Positions 1 through 13,400 of a stretch of 64,000 nt of DNA are shown piece after piece. A model generated the notes under the pieces. That model did not search any database, was not told where the DNA came from, and worked only from the letters and a program-made list of their open reading frames with translations. Position 1 is the stretch's first letter. Every line of letters begins with the position of its first letter. Location: positions 124,001-188,000 of the forward strand of contig JAKCPI010010880.1 of assembly GCA_023213315.1 (NCBI GenBank). Reading direction: 5' to 3'. The stretch is from Euborellia annulipes (lineage: Eukaryota > Arthropoda > Insecta > Dermaptera > Anisolabididae). Made by a program: the position numbers and the translations under genes.

Positions 1-1265
1 AATAGAAAAGGTTTAAAAATAATAATTATTATATAATAAAACAAATTAAAATAATTTTTTTCTGAAAAAAAAGGGAAATTAATTGTTAGTCGATTAATGT
101 ATATTATACTTGTTACCGGTACTAAAATTTTTTCTGAAACAAAAAAGGTTTGTTTTTTTAATTTTCTCGACAATTATAATATACATTAATATTTTTATAC
201 AAATAAAATGTGTTTATGTTATAAGAAAAAGAGGAAATTAAGAGAGATTAAAGGACAGGACATATTTATGTAAAATAGTTTGACTATTTTTTTTATCTTT
301 TCAATATTCAATTGTAACTTTATTTTAACAAACACGTTTATAGATTACATTTGGACAACTTGAAGGAAGCACAGCATCCTTCAGAGTTATATTTTTGTAG
401 AAATAACTAATCTATAGAAAATATTAACCAGAGAAAATTGCTTAGTTCTCTTAGGTTATTTATATCTTGCACTAAACAGAAGATAATTCACCTCATGTTA
501 TGTTATTAATAGTTATGTTTTTTTGTTTTCTTTATGAAGAAATTTCTTTTTTTCAGACGATAATATTTAATAAATTGGTGGCCTTTGTTTGCTTTTTTAG
601 TTTTGTTTATTCTACAGTAACTAATTCCAGATAAAAACACACTTTATTTTAAGGCAGGTTTGGACTGTTAAAGCACAGTTTTCATAATAAAAAAACAATG
701 TGCGTTTTTTTTAAGGTTGATCTGGAGAGGCCATTTAGGATATATCCCATAATTTATATAATTTTTTTTACTTTATTTAAAATTTAGAAAAATTTCTTTT
801 AAAGAAAAATTAAAAAAAAAAAAAATATTAAAATTAATATAGTCTTTGAGCGTTGCATGTATACGAATTATTTTCAGTCATTAAAAGAAATAAAAATTAC
901 TATTTCTGATGATTTAAGAAATACCAACTCTAATAATTTAATTACTCTGAGTAATTATGGTAAAAAAATTAAATAGTATACATTGGTAACAAATTTTTTT
1001 TTGCTCTAGTTTTAAAATAAAAATATATAGAATAAGCATTTTAGGAAAATATATTATCATAAAAAAAATGTGACACAAAAAAAAAAAGTTTCGGGACTCT
1101 TACTTGATGAGAATTTGGCAAATAAATAATTATGGTAAAGATCCTTAGTTATGAAAAAAAAAAATATTTGAAATATTCTAAAATATTATGTTATTAAGGA
1201 ATGAATAAATAAAATGAGAATGGGTAAATTGGGTAGAAATAGAGAAAAAGTTAGGATAAGTGAAT
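1..1265. other. 3' flank of CEPT1; no gene seen
   Basis: AT-rich with homopolymer runs. No coding pattern or recognised repeat. The 65-codon plus ORF at 1214 is antisense to the last exon. Confidence 0.6.
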
Positions 1266-1475
1266 TCAGTGTGCACGTTTTGTCCCACCACGTGATTTAT
1301 GTCTTCCTCCACCATGCGTACCATTTTTTTCGAAGAGAGCTGAACTTGATGAAGATGAGATTGTTCCTTGTCCTGTTATCTTTGGAGTTATTCGAAATAG
1401 TTGAATTTTGAAATAATCACAAATTTCGTGACAAATTTGCCAATTATATCGCATTAAATCAAATGTCGCCCATGC
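1266..1475 (-). CDS. CEPT1: CEPT1 exon 8 (stop)
   Basis: 210 nt: 69 residues and TGA. Begins [10 protein letters not shown], matching the last family helix, then a hydrophilic Ser-rich and basic tail (residues about 380-412) likely facing the cytosol. Confidence 0.93.
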   Translation of the reverse strand, partial: AWATFDLMRYNWQICHEICDYFKIQLFRITPKITGQGTISSSSSSALFEKNGTHGGGRHKSRGGTKRAH

Positions 1476-4400
1476 CTGGAATAAAAGAAATTTAAACATA
1501 CATTAGTATTCGGTTTCAACAGAAATAAAAAATTTTAATTAAACAAAAAAAATCTGGTGTGACTGGTCGCACAGCACACAACTTTCTCTTACCTTCGGTA
1601 ATCGAAAGTTGTGTTCTGTGCTTGTAAAACCAGATTTTATGTGTCGACATATATTTAGTTTCCGCCGGTATTTTAGAATTCAATATGTAAAATTTATAAA
1701 CATGGGAAAATATTTATATTTTGCCGGGGGGCCCCCCCCATTACCATGGCTCTCTTTCCTATGAAGTACAAAAATAAAAAGTGTGCTTCAAACAATTTGG
1801 AGGACAAAATAAGAATATACATTTGAAAGAGCATCTAAAAAATAATTGATTTTTGAATTTTAATCAAAATCGTTTGAGCGAATTTTGAGTAAATCGGAAA
1901 AAAAACTGAAAAAGTACATCAGTAAAGTCTCTTTGGCCGATTTTGTTCAAAAGCTTCGTGTCACGTGCCAGGGGGGTACCTAACTTAAATAATAAAATTT
2001 TAATCTCTTAGCTCTTTTAATTCTTGAGATTTCTTGAGTTTCTTGAGAATTTTGTTCACAGACACACACACAGACAGACAGACCATGTTGGGAAAACCAC
2101 TTTTTTGGATTCAGGGAACGTCAAAATCTCGAATCGAATTTTTGACATGAAACCAATACTTTCTCTATATGAGTCGTCCATTTCCAAAAGTGCCTAATTG
2201 ACAAAATTCGAAAAGTTGAGATTTTAATTGCATGTTGTTGGCACAACTGAAATACACATTTGAAAATAATTAATTTGGCCGCTTTTGAAACTACACAGCT
2301 CATATTTATAATTAAATTAAATAGTTATAATAATGAATAAAAAATTACCAAACACATCCACAGTACAAAATACTCGTCAAGGAATACGTTGAAATATTGG
2401 TTAAGAAAGAGCATTCCAGGTCCTATGAGAGAAGAATCCAGATATTCCATTTCGCTTCTTGTCATATGAGCAACAACCAACTGAAAAAAATAAAATTATT
2501 TTGAAATTATCACTTATGTATTAGCTGAGAGAGTAATATAGATATAAGATTAAGAGATGAGGGAGTAATATTTTGATATATAGATATACAGGGTGATCCA
2601 CTATTATGTCCCTATTTTCATTTTACTATTATTCTATCACATACGATGTAATATCAATAACTCCACCGTTATATTATGCTCTATCCAGTGCCATTATCTA
2701 ATTGTTGTGAAATTGTTGTATGTTGCCTGTGTAGTTGAGTGTGTGGTGTGGTATTCGTGACAGTCCTATCGGTCCTTACATTATTCGTGGAACAATGAGG
2801 TATCTGCACTTTTTTTGGAATGGGTGCATAAGGTCTGAAGACCTATATCAGTGGTTACATGTAGTCAGGAAGAATATATTTTAAAAAAAACGGAGAAACA
2901 TAAAAGGGGAACTCAACTGAGGGAACTGAAGAGATGTCTGTCGAGATTAGACTTGAAAGTCTGAAGGTTTTGGGGAAGATAGATGCAGGGAGCTTGATCG
3001 AATCATGGGAGGTCATGGGGACAAAGGAAGATTGGAATTGACTAGTTCTATTAGTCGTGGTTTGAACTTGCTACAAACTTTTGTTTATGCCATTGTTTCA
3101 ACCTGGGACGAAGTGGACAATATGTACTTAATGCAAGATGCAGCACCCCCCAATTTTGCGTTGATTTCGAGAGAATTGTTTTTCCAGGCAGCGTTATTGG
3201 ACGTTGAGGGGCCACAGAGAAGTCCAGACTTGACCCCACTAGATTTGTTCCTCTGGGGGTATTTGAAAGAGAAAGTGTATGCCAGAAAACCGAGTGACTT
3301 GGACACTTTGGAAGCAGTCGTTTGGGAAGAGTGAGCGTGGGTACCAAACGACATGTTGCATCGGTCTGTCAGAAATGTTGGACACCGACTGCAATGGTGT
3401 GCTACTAATGCTGGTGCTTACGATGAAATATGAAATAGCACGGACCATATTACTTAATAGAATTGAAAGCAACCTTCTAACACAGTTAATGACAGAATAA
3501 TAGTGAAATGAATATAGGGATATAATAGATCACCCTGTATATAAGTTGTATTTTATTTTAATTAATTAAGAAAAAAGTAAAAACAGTCAAGGATATGAGT
3601 TAAAATTTTTAAAGAACTAACCTTATTTGTAATTTTTGCTGTAACCATGCCAAAGGCTAGGATATATAAAGCTGGATTGTTCTCGTAAACATGTTGTACA
3701 GACTTTCGATAAATAATATATGCCGGTACGACCGCAAAACTAAATGGAATAACCGGTGAAAGGACGGATGTGCCCTAAATATAAAACCACACAAAAAAAA
3801 AAATTAAAATATATATTATATTTTAAAAATAATTAATTAAAATATGTTAGAAGTGAGGTATAAAAATATTTATTATTTTTAGTCAAATTAATTTTTCAAA
3901 TTTCTCTATGAAATATTTTTATACCAAACTATTTAGTTTAATAAAGAAAAATATATTAGATTAGATTAATTAAAAATAAATATTAAAACATGCATTTTTT
4001 TGCATTCTACTACATGCCATGCAATTGAGCAAAACAAAGGTTTTAACCAGAAAAATAAAATAAAAAATTAAAAATACATTTAAAAAATAAAATAAAATCA
4101 TCAACTATACATATAAATAATACATACAAAATAAAAAAAAAAAGGAATACAAATGGGAAGATGGGTCTAATAAGTTTGAAAGAAAAAGATTACACAAGGT
4201 TGGATTATTTGAAAGATTATTGGTGAAAATGGACCATTTGTTCGAGAAATATTGACCTTATATAAAAAAAAATTGTTTTAAAAGCGCTGATTATTATAAA
4301 AAAAGAACGAATTAATTAACTTTACTTGTATAAAAAAAAAACTTTTATTTAAAATTTATCCATGGTTTATTTATTATATTTTTTAATCCTAAGAAAAAAT

Positions 4401-7400
4401 TCAGAAGTCAAATTGAATAACAACTTCCTATTTATTTTCTAAAGGCAGGTTTAAACGTTACAATAAATCGTAGTACGATTGGATTGTTTCGATTTATCGT
4501 TGGATGTAAACAGGACTTTGTAGCGATTTGCCAGTCGGCATCAATTTATGCAAATCGTAACGGTATTTTATATTTTTTTTCACTCACTTTGCATTTGCTA
4601 TTGTATCGGAAAGATTCTGGTTTGCATCGGAAAGAATTATAGCAGACAATTCAAACAAACCAACTCCTAAGGAGTTCTTGAGTGAATTTATAGAACTTTA
4701 TAGAAGTTCTACCTGTTTGTGGCTCATGAAGAGCAAAGATAACACCGACAGGAATAAAAAAGACCTTGCATATATTAAGCTTGTTAAAAAATACAAGGAG
4801 TTTCAGACAGAATGATTGTTGTGAAAAAAATCAATCCAATGAGTACGGTTTACATTTTATCCAATGTCAAAGCACACCGATTAGACAAAAATGATCAATG
4901 ACAAAACATTTTTGTTCAATGGCAAAACATTTTGCCGAATGTCAAATCATTTTGCCTAATCGGTGTGCGTTGGCATTGAGCAAAACGTTTTGCTCTTGGA
5001 CAAAACGTTTTATCGAAGAGCGTTTTGCTCAATTGGTTTGCGTCCAGCCTAAGAAAGAACTCTCGAAAGTTAACAAATCGAAAAAATCCGGGTCGGGTGT
5101 GGATATCTATAAACTTACTTTGATAAATCGTTACGATTTATCATAGCGTATACACCTTCCTCAACATGTTTTTTTGAAAGAATACACAATTATGGGAAAG
5201 TTTTCATTGGACGAATTCAAAGAGTCTTATAAGTCTCAAATTTAATTTTCTTAAAATATATATGCTCTAAAAAAGATGGAAGAAAATTTTGAAATTGGAA
5301 TACAGAAAAATACAATTTTTTTTTATGTTTTGTACATAGATGAGCGTGATATAGAACAAATTCTTATATTAAATGCTAACAATTAATATGTAATTTTTAA
5401 AGTTCTGATAAAATATATATATATAAACCATGAATAATCAGAAAATATGTGAAAGATCTAAATTCTAAAGTGAAATCGCACAACTTAAAAGCTTCATCAG
5501 TTTTGAATTGGTTGATAAATAGCATTAAAGGTCGGTTGTATCATATTATAATATCAAGTTACGAATTCCATTAGTAACTTAATAGTTATCTAGCTAACGA
5601 TATATGATACTATCGCCCTTAGGATAAAAAAAAAAAAAACTAGTGTAAATTTGATGTGACGGCAAAGCAAATGATCGTATAGTAAATAAATGTGCGTGGT
5701 CCTTTTGATTAAATAACAACAGAGTGTATTGAGACAATGTTTCAATCCTTACAGCTACTGTGCTGCCGTTCTTGCCCACGCCACCGCCGAAGATCACGGA
5801 GAATTTGGAGTAAGCCAGGCCAATTCCTACAGCTAGTACGGCATACACGGGAATGATCTTCAGTTGAATGTTCCAGAGCCAAGACAGCTGAATTCCATTA
5901 AGAGGAAGAAGCGCAAATACATACCAGATTGAGACATAGGCAGAAGATTAGAAATATATATATCCAAATCTTTTTGGACAAAATGTTAAATGAATAAGAA
6001 ACATGTTGACAACGAATTTTTATAGAAATATTAATAGACAATTTATAATTGTGGTGAAGAATCAAAAGAGAGAGGTAATGTTTTTTCATTTATGCTAGTA
6101 GGTTTTTTTCCAGTGAACAAAAAGTGTTTGTCCCCCTTCCCACAAACTCTGAAATCTAAATTTTATTTATATTTTTGTTGTTGTCTCTGCTTTACCATAT
6201 AGCCTCTATGTTAGCGATATTCAAATAAAATATCAATATTAATTAATGGTTATTATAAAATCAGAGAACATTTCATTTATTTATAAATAAAGAAACATTC
6301 TTGACAGAAGCAACAATCTTACTGAAAAATGTCTATCAAAATACATATAATGAAAAACAAAATCTCTCAATTTTTTCATTTTCCGGATTATGATGTATAA
6401 ATTTTAAAGTTATGATTATATAACAAAGATTTGATTTCAGAAAGGTAGATAATTTAAAGTATTAAATACCGAGTTAAAGTTATTATTTTTTAAGGTTTTT
6501 TAATAGAGAATAAAATAAATAGAAAAATTTAAAATAATTTAATTGGATTATTTAAAAAATTAAAGCAAGATTTGAGATTAAGAAATGTAAGTAATTAAGT
6601 TTAAAGAAAATATATTTTTAAAACTGTATAAGTTATATATATATTCCAGGACTGATTTTTTTAAATTTATAAATTATTGGATAATGTTCCGTTTAAAGTT
6701 CGCCCCTTGGGAAAATATAATGCGACCACCGCCTTTTCAAAAGAAAGACTATGAGAACTCATCTTCTGGAATGCTGTTCAGCCTTTCTTTAATTTCGTTA
6801 CAACAGTCATATCTCGGTCCTTTCAAAAGTCTCTTGAAAAAAGGACATAGTCTGCAGGCGACAAGTGCAATAATCGCAATTTAGAATCAACAGGCGCAAT
6901 GTCATAGTGTAGCACCCAATTCGCACATTATTGGATAAAATATCTTTCATCCCCCAGCCCTCGCGTTCACCAGAGAAAACCAATGCGGACTTTTTCCTGT
7001 TTTTCAAGACACCTTTGAAATTATACGGAATAATTGAAGGAATAAAAAAAAATCACAGAAGGAGCTGAACAACATTCCAGAATCTCAATAATCTTCTAGC
7101 AGTAAAAACGAGGGTGGAAAAATTGTGTAATTACCTAAGAGAAATACTTTGAAGGGACCATTATCCAATAACTTGTAAATGAAAAAAACAGTCCCAAAAA
7201 TTTTTGATCAGCATTTGTATTTGTTTATTGTATTTCAATGTATTTAATTTATTATCTTAATTAAGTGTGAATTCAATTAAATATAAATCATTTAATGAGG
7301 ATAACTAATATGTCATAATTCGCGAATGGATCGGTTAACTGAATAATATAAAATACGTAAATAATTCGTTGTCCAGATTTCAAACGAAGTACAGTGAAGT

Positions 7401-10400
7401 TCAATATTAAGTCCCACCCATGCGTTTTCTACATGTGATTATTTCATTGTTTTTATAAAAGAAAATGAAAATCTTTATTGGAAATTTTCTAGTTTCCATT
7501 AAAAAATATATATTTTTTTTAAAAACAATGAAATAATCACAAGTAGAAAACGCATGGGTAGGACTTAATATTGTCCCTCACTGTACTTAAAGAGAATGTA
7601 ACAAACAGGCAATTATAATATATCTCCGAGCTTGCATGCTCTTAATTTAAACGGACAAAATATGGAGGGCTACAACAATTCTGTGAGTGGTAGAGATCAA
7701 TCAATTAAATAAATTTTTCTTTGTGTTGATCAACTCGACTCAACGAGTTTTGTGGCGTGGCCATCCATATTTTGTCGAATTTAATAATTAAGATCATTCC
7801 AGCATAGAGTTTGAATTATTTTCCTACTCAGCTGTTGAGGCCATTTAGGAATTTATTGTATATATATGTTTATTTAAATTATTCTATCGATGTCAACCGA
7901 ACGTCCCAGAGTTAGATATTAACAGCTTACTCCAAAATTTGTTAAATTTTTTGAGAAATTCATTTGTAATTAAATCTGATAAATTAAAATATATGTTTTT
8001 CAAATTGAAGAATATTGATAAATCATCTTCATTCATTAATAATGGCCTGAGAAAAATATTTTTTTACACATAATAAAAATCTAAGATTATTTTAAGAAAA
8101 TAATAATAATAGAATAAAAGAATTCAAAAAGAAAAATTAACCAACACCAGAAATCAAGCAATAAGGCCAAAGATTTATATTCTATTAGTGTTTTTATTAA
8201 AAAAAAAAAAAAAAAAAATAATTATTTTTTGGGCAAACACGTTTAAAACATTAAATATATATATATATATATACTGAATGAGAGAGAGAATATATACAAA
8301 GAAAGGAAGCAAGTATACAGTTGAAATGCGAAGAAAAGTAAGCAATATGCGCTTCATGTGCAATGAAATAGATTTTTTCTAGCGAATCACATTCAATAAT
8401 GTCAAAATCTAAAAAAATATTTTTTATTTTTTAAACTCATATTTAACTTTGAATTAGTTTTTTTTTTTTTTTAACATTATATTATACATCTATAACTAAA
8501 AACTAATAATAATCTATTTTAAAAGCGGTCATGTTTGGTTATTATGATTATTGATTCGCTAATTCACATTTTTTTTTTTTTTTTTTTTGGGAATTTTGAA
8601 CTGCACTTACGGCGACTGTGGACCCGTTGCGTCCGACGCCGCCCTGTTTAAAAGCTTTCCAATAAGTGTAGAAAACGATCAAGTAACCACAGCTAAAGAA
8701 AATATTAGCTATATTCATTACAGACACGCCGAAAATGGTTATCTAAAACCAAACAAGGATGCACAAGGGTTGGAAATCTAATAAAAACATTTATGAAAAT
8801 TTCGCTGCAAACCAAGGCTTCAGGAAAAAAAATAAATAAAAAATGCTGAAATAAATAAAAATATATGAGGTATTTTCCCTTCAACTTTTTTCAAATCAGG
8901 ATAATATAGGTATTTTCCGCTTTGTTTTAATTAGATAGAGTCCCAGGGGCGTATATAGAAATTTTTTCGGGGGGGGGGGCCCGAACTCAAAAATTTTTCT
9001 GCGGAAAATTTTTTTTTTAAGAAACAAAATTTTTTTCACACGAAATTTTTTGCGGAACATTTTTTCTTTTGCGGAACCAAAGTTTTCCATCCTGCGGAAA
9101 AATTTGGTGCGCTGATGTCTGTATATCCCTATATATGTATATGTGTTTGGGAAATTTCGGGGGGGGGGGGGGCCCGGGCCCCCTCGGCCCCCCCTTATAT
9201 ACGCCCCTGTAGAGTCCAGTGGAGGAAGAATTACAAATTTCAATAAACAAGGCAAAATAAAAATTTTAACGAGGTGCTTTTCAAAAATTACTGATTAATT
9301 CTCAAGTTGAAGCTGAATATAGATGTTGAATGAGAGAAAAAACAGATCTATCTTAAATTATACTTTTGAAAGTATTCAGACCTATTAAGCCTGGATATCA
9401 TTAGTATAAGATAAGCTAGAATGTGATAAATGTAAAAGCATTTTGCAAAGGAGGGCCATGGAAATGCTTTTTCAATTATCATTGTGATAGAGAGATGTCA
9501 TTGATTTTCAGAGTCAGGTGATGGCGAAAAAGTACTATACACCTATCTCTATCTAATGTAGATACGTAATTTACCTAGCTAAATAGGAGAAGAAAAAACT
9601 GCAACTAGCTGTATTTCATTTTTGTTATTGATTTTCCATCATGTTGACGTTTCGATCCAGGTTGGGATCATCCTCAGAACTATTAAGCAGACATTAAGAT
9701 AAAAAGAAATTAATAACAGGAAAACAAATATATTTTAGATTTTTTTTAAGGTCTTTTTCAGCATCTAAGGCCATTTAGACCTCATCCCTATTTATTTCAT
9801 TTGTAGTCAATTCAAATGAAATAAATTTTTCTCGCTTGGTCCGGGAAACGAACCCGGGACCTCGGCCATGAGAAGCTAATGTCTTCTCTCTGAGCCACTG
9901 GTCACGAGCTATTTTAGAATATATTTTACAAGGCTCTAAAATATTATTATATTCTGAGATAAAATTTATAATTGATAATATTTTCCCCAATATTAATTTC
10001 TTCATCTCTTGTTGTGTGCATAAGAGTTCTGAGGATGATCCCAACCGGGATCGAAACATCAAAATGATGGGAAATTAATAAAAAAAAATGAATACAACTA
10101 GTTGCAGTATTTTCTTCTCCTGTTTACTTATCTATCTAATATTTTGCCCTAAAAGACAAATAAAATATGTCCAGTGAGTGCAAAAATTAAGTTCCATCCA
10201 TGCATTTTCTACATGTGATTATTTCAATGTTTTTTTGAAAGATGATGTTGCATTGAAATATTCTGATTGCGAATTGTTAATTTTTTAAATAAAAATACAA
10301 TAAAATAATCACATGTAGAAAATGCATGGGTGTGACTTAATTTTGGCACTATTGTATCAATACATTGTACCTGCTGGCACCTCCTGTCAATCCTATTATA

Positions 10401-13400
10401 CCAGTACACCAAATCAAGATGGAATAAAATCATCGAAATTTCATAATGCTTTATCTATTATGAAATTTACTATTTTTCGATTCTACAATATATAGTTAAG
10501 ACGAAATTAAAAAATAAAGATAGATGTTTACTTTTTTACCAAGGAGACATTATTTCCGGATTTCTTTTTATAAGATTTCATTTCTACATTTTTTTCTAAA
10601 TATAAAAATTTCATACTTTTTGTAATCTCGGCTTAAGATAGGAAATTTTATATATTTAAGATTAAATACAATGAGATGAGAGTTATTAAAAGAAACATCC
10701 TGAAAAAGAATATAGGGGGTATTTTAAATCTATATTATATAAAAAATATATAATTAAAGATTTAAAATAGTACATGTTTTAAAGAAAGGAAAAAAATAAT
10801 TATATATAGTATGATGATAGATGTCGATGGAAGGTCTCCATAGTTATATGATTTTAGTAATGAATGTTAGTAAAGAAGAAGCAACAAAAATTCCAAATAA
10901 TTTAAAAATTTCTATGTCAATATTTCCCAAAAATTAAGAATATTTCCCTTGAATATATTATTTTAATGACAAAATTCAAGGGTGTGATATAAAAGAAACA
11001 GTAAACAATTAATGAAAGAAATGGGGGAAAGTTTTTAACGAAACACAACATGAACAAACATTAATATAGATAAGATGTTAATGAAAAATCCTTGATTTTT
11101 GAATAAAATGAATATGATAAAAGTAAATGAATTAAAATTATCACAAGCACAAAAATATAAACATAGAACTATCTAGCAACCTAAAAAGAAAAAAAAAAAA
11201 AAAAAAATTAAAAATAGATGCCACCCGTTTTAATAATGAAAAATATTTCCTTTAAGGGAGTAAACAAGGATTTGGGTATTAAAATCATCACCATTTAATT
11301 TATTAAATTTTCAAAATTAAATGAAAATTCAATATTAAATTTAAAATAATATTTAATGGTTAAAACCCTTGTTAATAATAATAAAACACATGCGTGTGTT
11401 TATTAGACATGGTAACTCGAACAATCAAAATCGGAATTTTATAAAAAAAAAAAAAATTTTAATTAAGAAAAATTGAAATAAAAAAAAAATTAAGTATTTC
11501 TTAAGTATTAATGAATAATTAAATAAGAAATAAATATTTTTATATAGTTTTAAGTATTTATTAAAAAAAAGTAATATTAAAGTTTCATATTTAAATTATT
11601 TATTTAAAATCTTTTAATTATTAAATTAAAAAAAAAAAAGATATAATAAATTCCGAACTTGATCTCGAAAAGTTATCATGTTAATGATTTTAAAATCAAC
11701 TTACGGCAACGCTTGAACCGTTTTTCCCTACGCCCCCCGTAAATATAATAGTGAAATATTGTACGAGTGACACCGAACAACAAATAATAGTCGTAATTCC
11801 CACAGCTGAAGCCATAGGCCAGGCAACGATAGGGACCTGTAAAGTAGAGGGGGCTAAACATTTCTAGCGAGAAAGAGAAAATAAAAGCAAGAACCGCCTT
11901 AAAGAACCACCACAAAGAAAAAAAAATGAAATTTTTGCAAAAAAAAAAAAGATGATTGTAATAATAAATACGTTTTATAGCATTTATTATATCAGGCCAT
12001 TATATAGAAATTTGATTAATAATTAAAAACCATTTGACTGAAAATCATTAGAACAAACAAGTGTATGTATTAGACTGACCATATTGTCTTGTGACAAAAA
12101 CGGGACGGTGTTATAAAATAAAGAGTTGAGAATTAAAGGGGTCTATGGACAATTTTTTTGTACGCCATTTACGGCTTTAAGAATAATATACAGAATGACA
12201 TACGAAAAAAAAAATGGTTCATAGACACCTTCTAATTCTCGACTCTTCAAATATTATGTATTCATTAAAAATTTTGTTATATAAACATACTAATTCTACA
12301 ACCAATTATTCTGTAGTGACTGAACCGATACAAAAATTTAGTTAGACATAGAGGGATCTATTTCTCTACGATCGTACCATGAATAGGTAATCTTACGCAG
12401 CAAATTTCGATCTTTCAACACATTATCATAAAACTTCTCAGACTACAAAACACGAATTTCAAAAGGGAGAAATTAATTTTACGAATGAGTAGAAACGGCC
12501 GGACTTCCTGTTTATCCTGTTTGATTAATTTTATGTATTCCTTAGTAGAAAGTCTTACGAGAAACAAATAAGACGTGGTTCAGTTTTCTATACAAAAGCT
12601 ATAATTTGTTAAAAACGGGACAAAATTTTTTTAAATTAATTTTATTTTATTAAAACGACGGTATGGCCGAGAAATATGAAAAAAAAAAACGGTACTGCCC
12701 CGTTCAAAAGGGTACAGTGAGGGACAATATTAATTCGACATCCAATCGAAAGCCACCCCTTTTATTGCTAAGTCCATATCTGTTTTATATATTTTTTGGG
12801 TGACTAATCGGTTCGCTGACTTATTACGAATTATTGATAAGCCAACCATGAAATTTGTTTTGAATATTTGATGTTCAAGGCTTTTACAGTTGATTTTATT
12901 AATCAAATGGCTAAATTGTGATATATTTGTCTAAGATAAGTATCTTATTATTCAATTATGAGTTTTCAATTGTTAATGCTTCTGACTTTTTTTAAGGTCT
13001 TTTTTGGGCACCGAAGGCCATTTAGACACCGTCTCTATTTCAATTGGATGTGTAAAAACTTCTTACTTATTGGTCAAATGATTGTCGGTCAAAGGAATGA
13101 ATCCAATTTTCAATTTTTTTTATTATTTCCCTATTCATTCCCTAATATTATTTTAAATATAATTTCCCTCAATAAATTTTGAAGATTATAATGATAGAAA
13201 TAAGTTAAATCTTGTATTATGAATAATAATAAATATATCGGTAGCTCAATAAGTATGAAAAATTTTTTTTTTAAGTTTGATTTGATTAAACTTATATTAA
13301 TATTTATTTAATAAGAATGAAATTTTATGAAATTATTTAAAATTAATCATCAACATGGTTCTTAATGATTAAGATTATTAATTAAAATAGTATATACTAA

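Larger units (their letters stand above)
5888..8610. other. Intron between CEPT1 exons 5B and 5C
   Basis: Apart from the mariner relic and one MITE, AT-rich sequence with (A)n, (T)n and (TA)n runs. No fourth GGVGKNG exon was found here. Confidence 0.6.
8743..11704. other. Intron between CEPT1 exons 5A and 5B
   Basis: Holds the hAT-like foldback, the hammerhead-like foldback with SINE, and a MITE; the remainder (about 10360-11700) is AT-rich with nothing recognised. Confidence 0.6.

Noticed and set aside
5594..5848. Short independent gene
   Set aside because: It is CEPT1 exon 5C extended past its donor into the intron.
8896..9255. 119-codon proline-rich minus ORF
   Set aside because: Generated by poly-G/poly-C ends of a hAT-like foldback.
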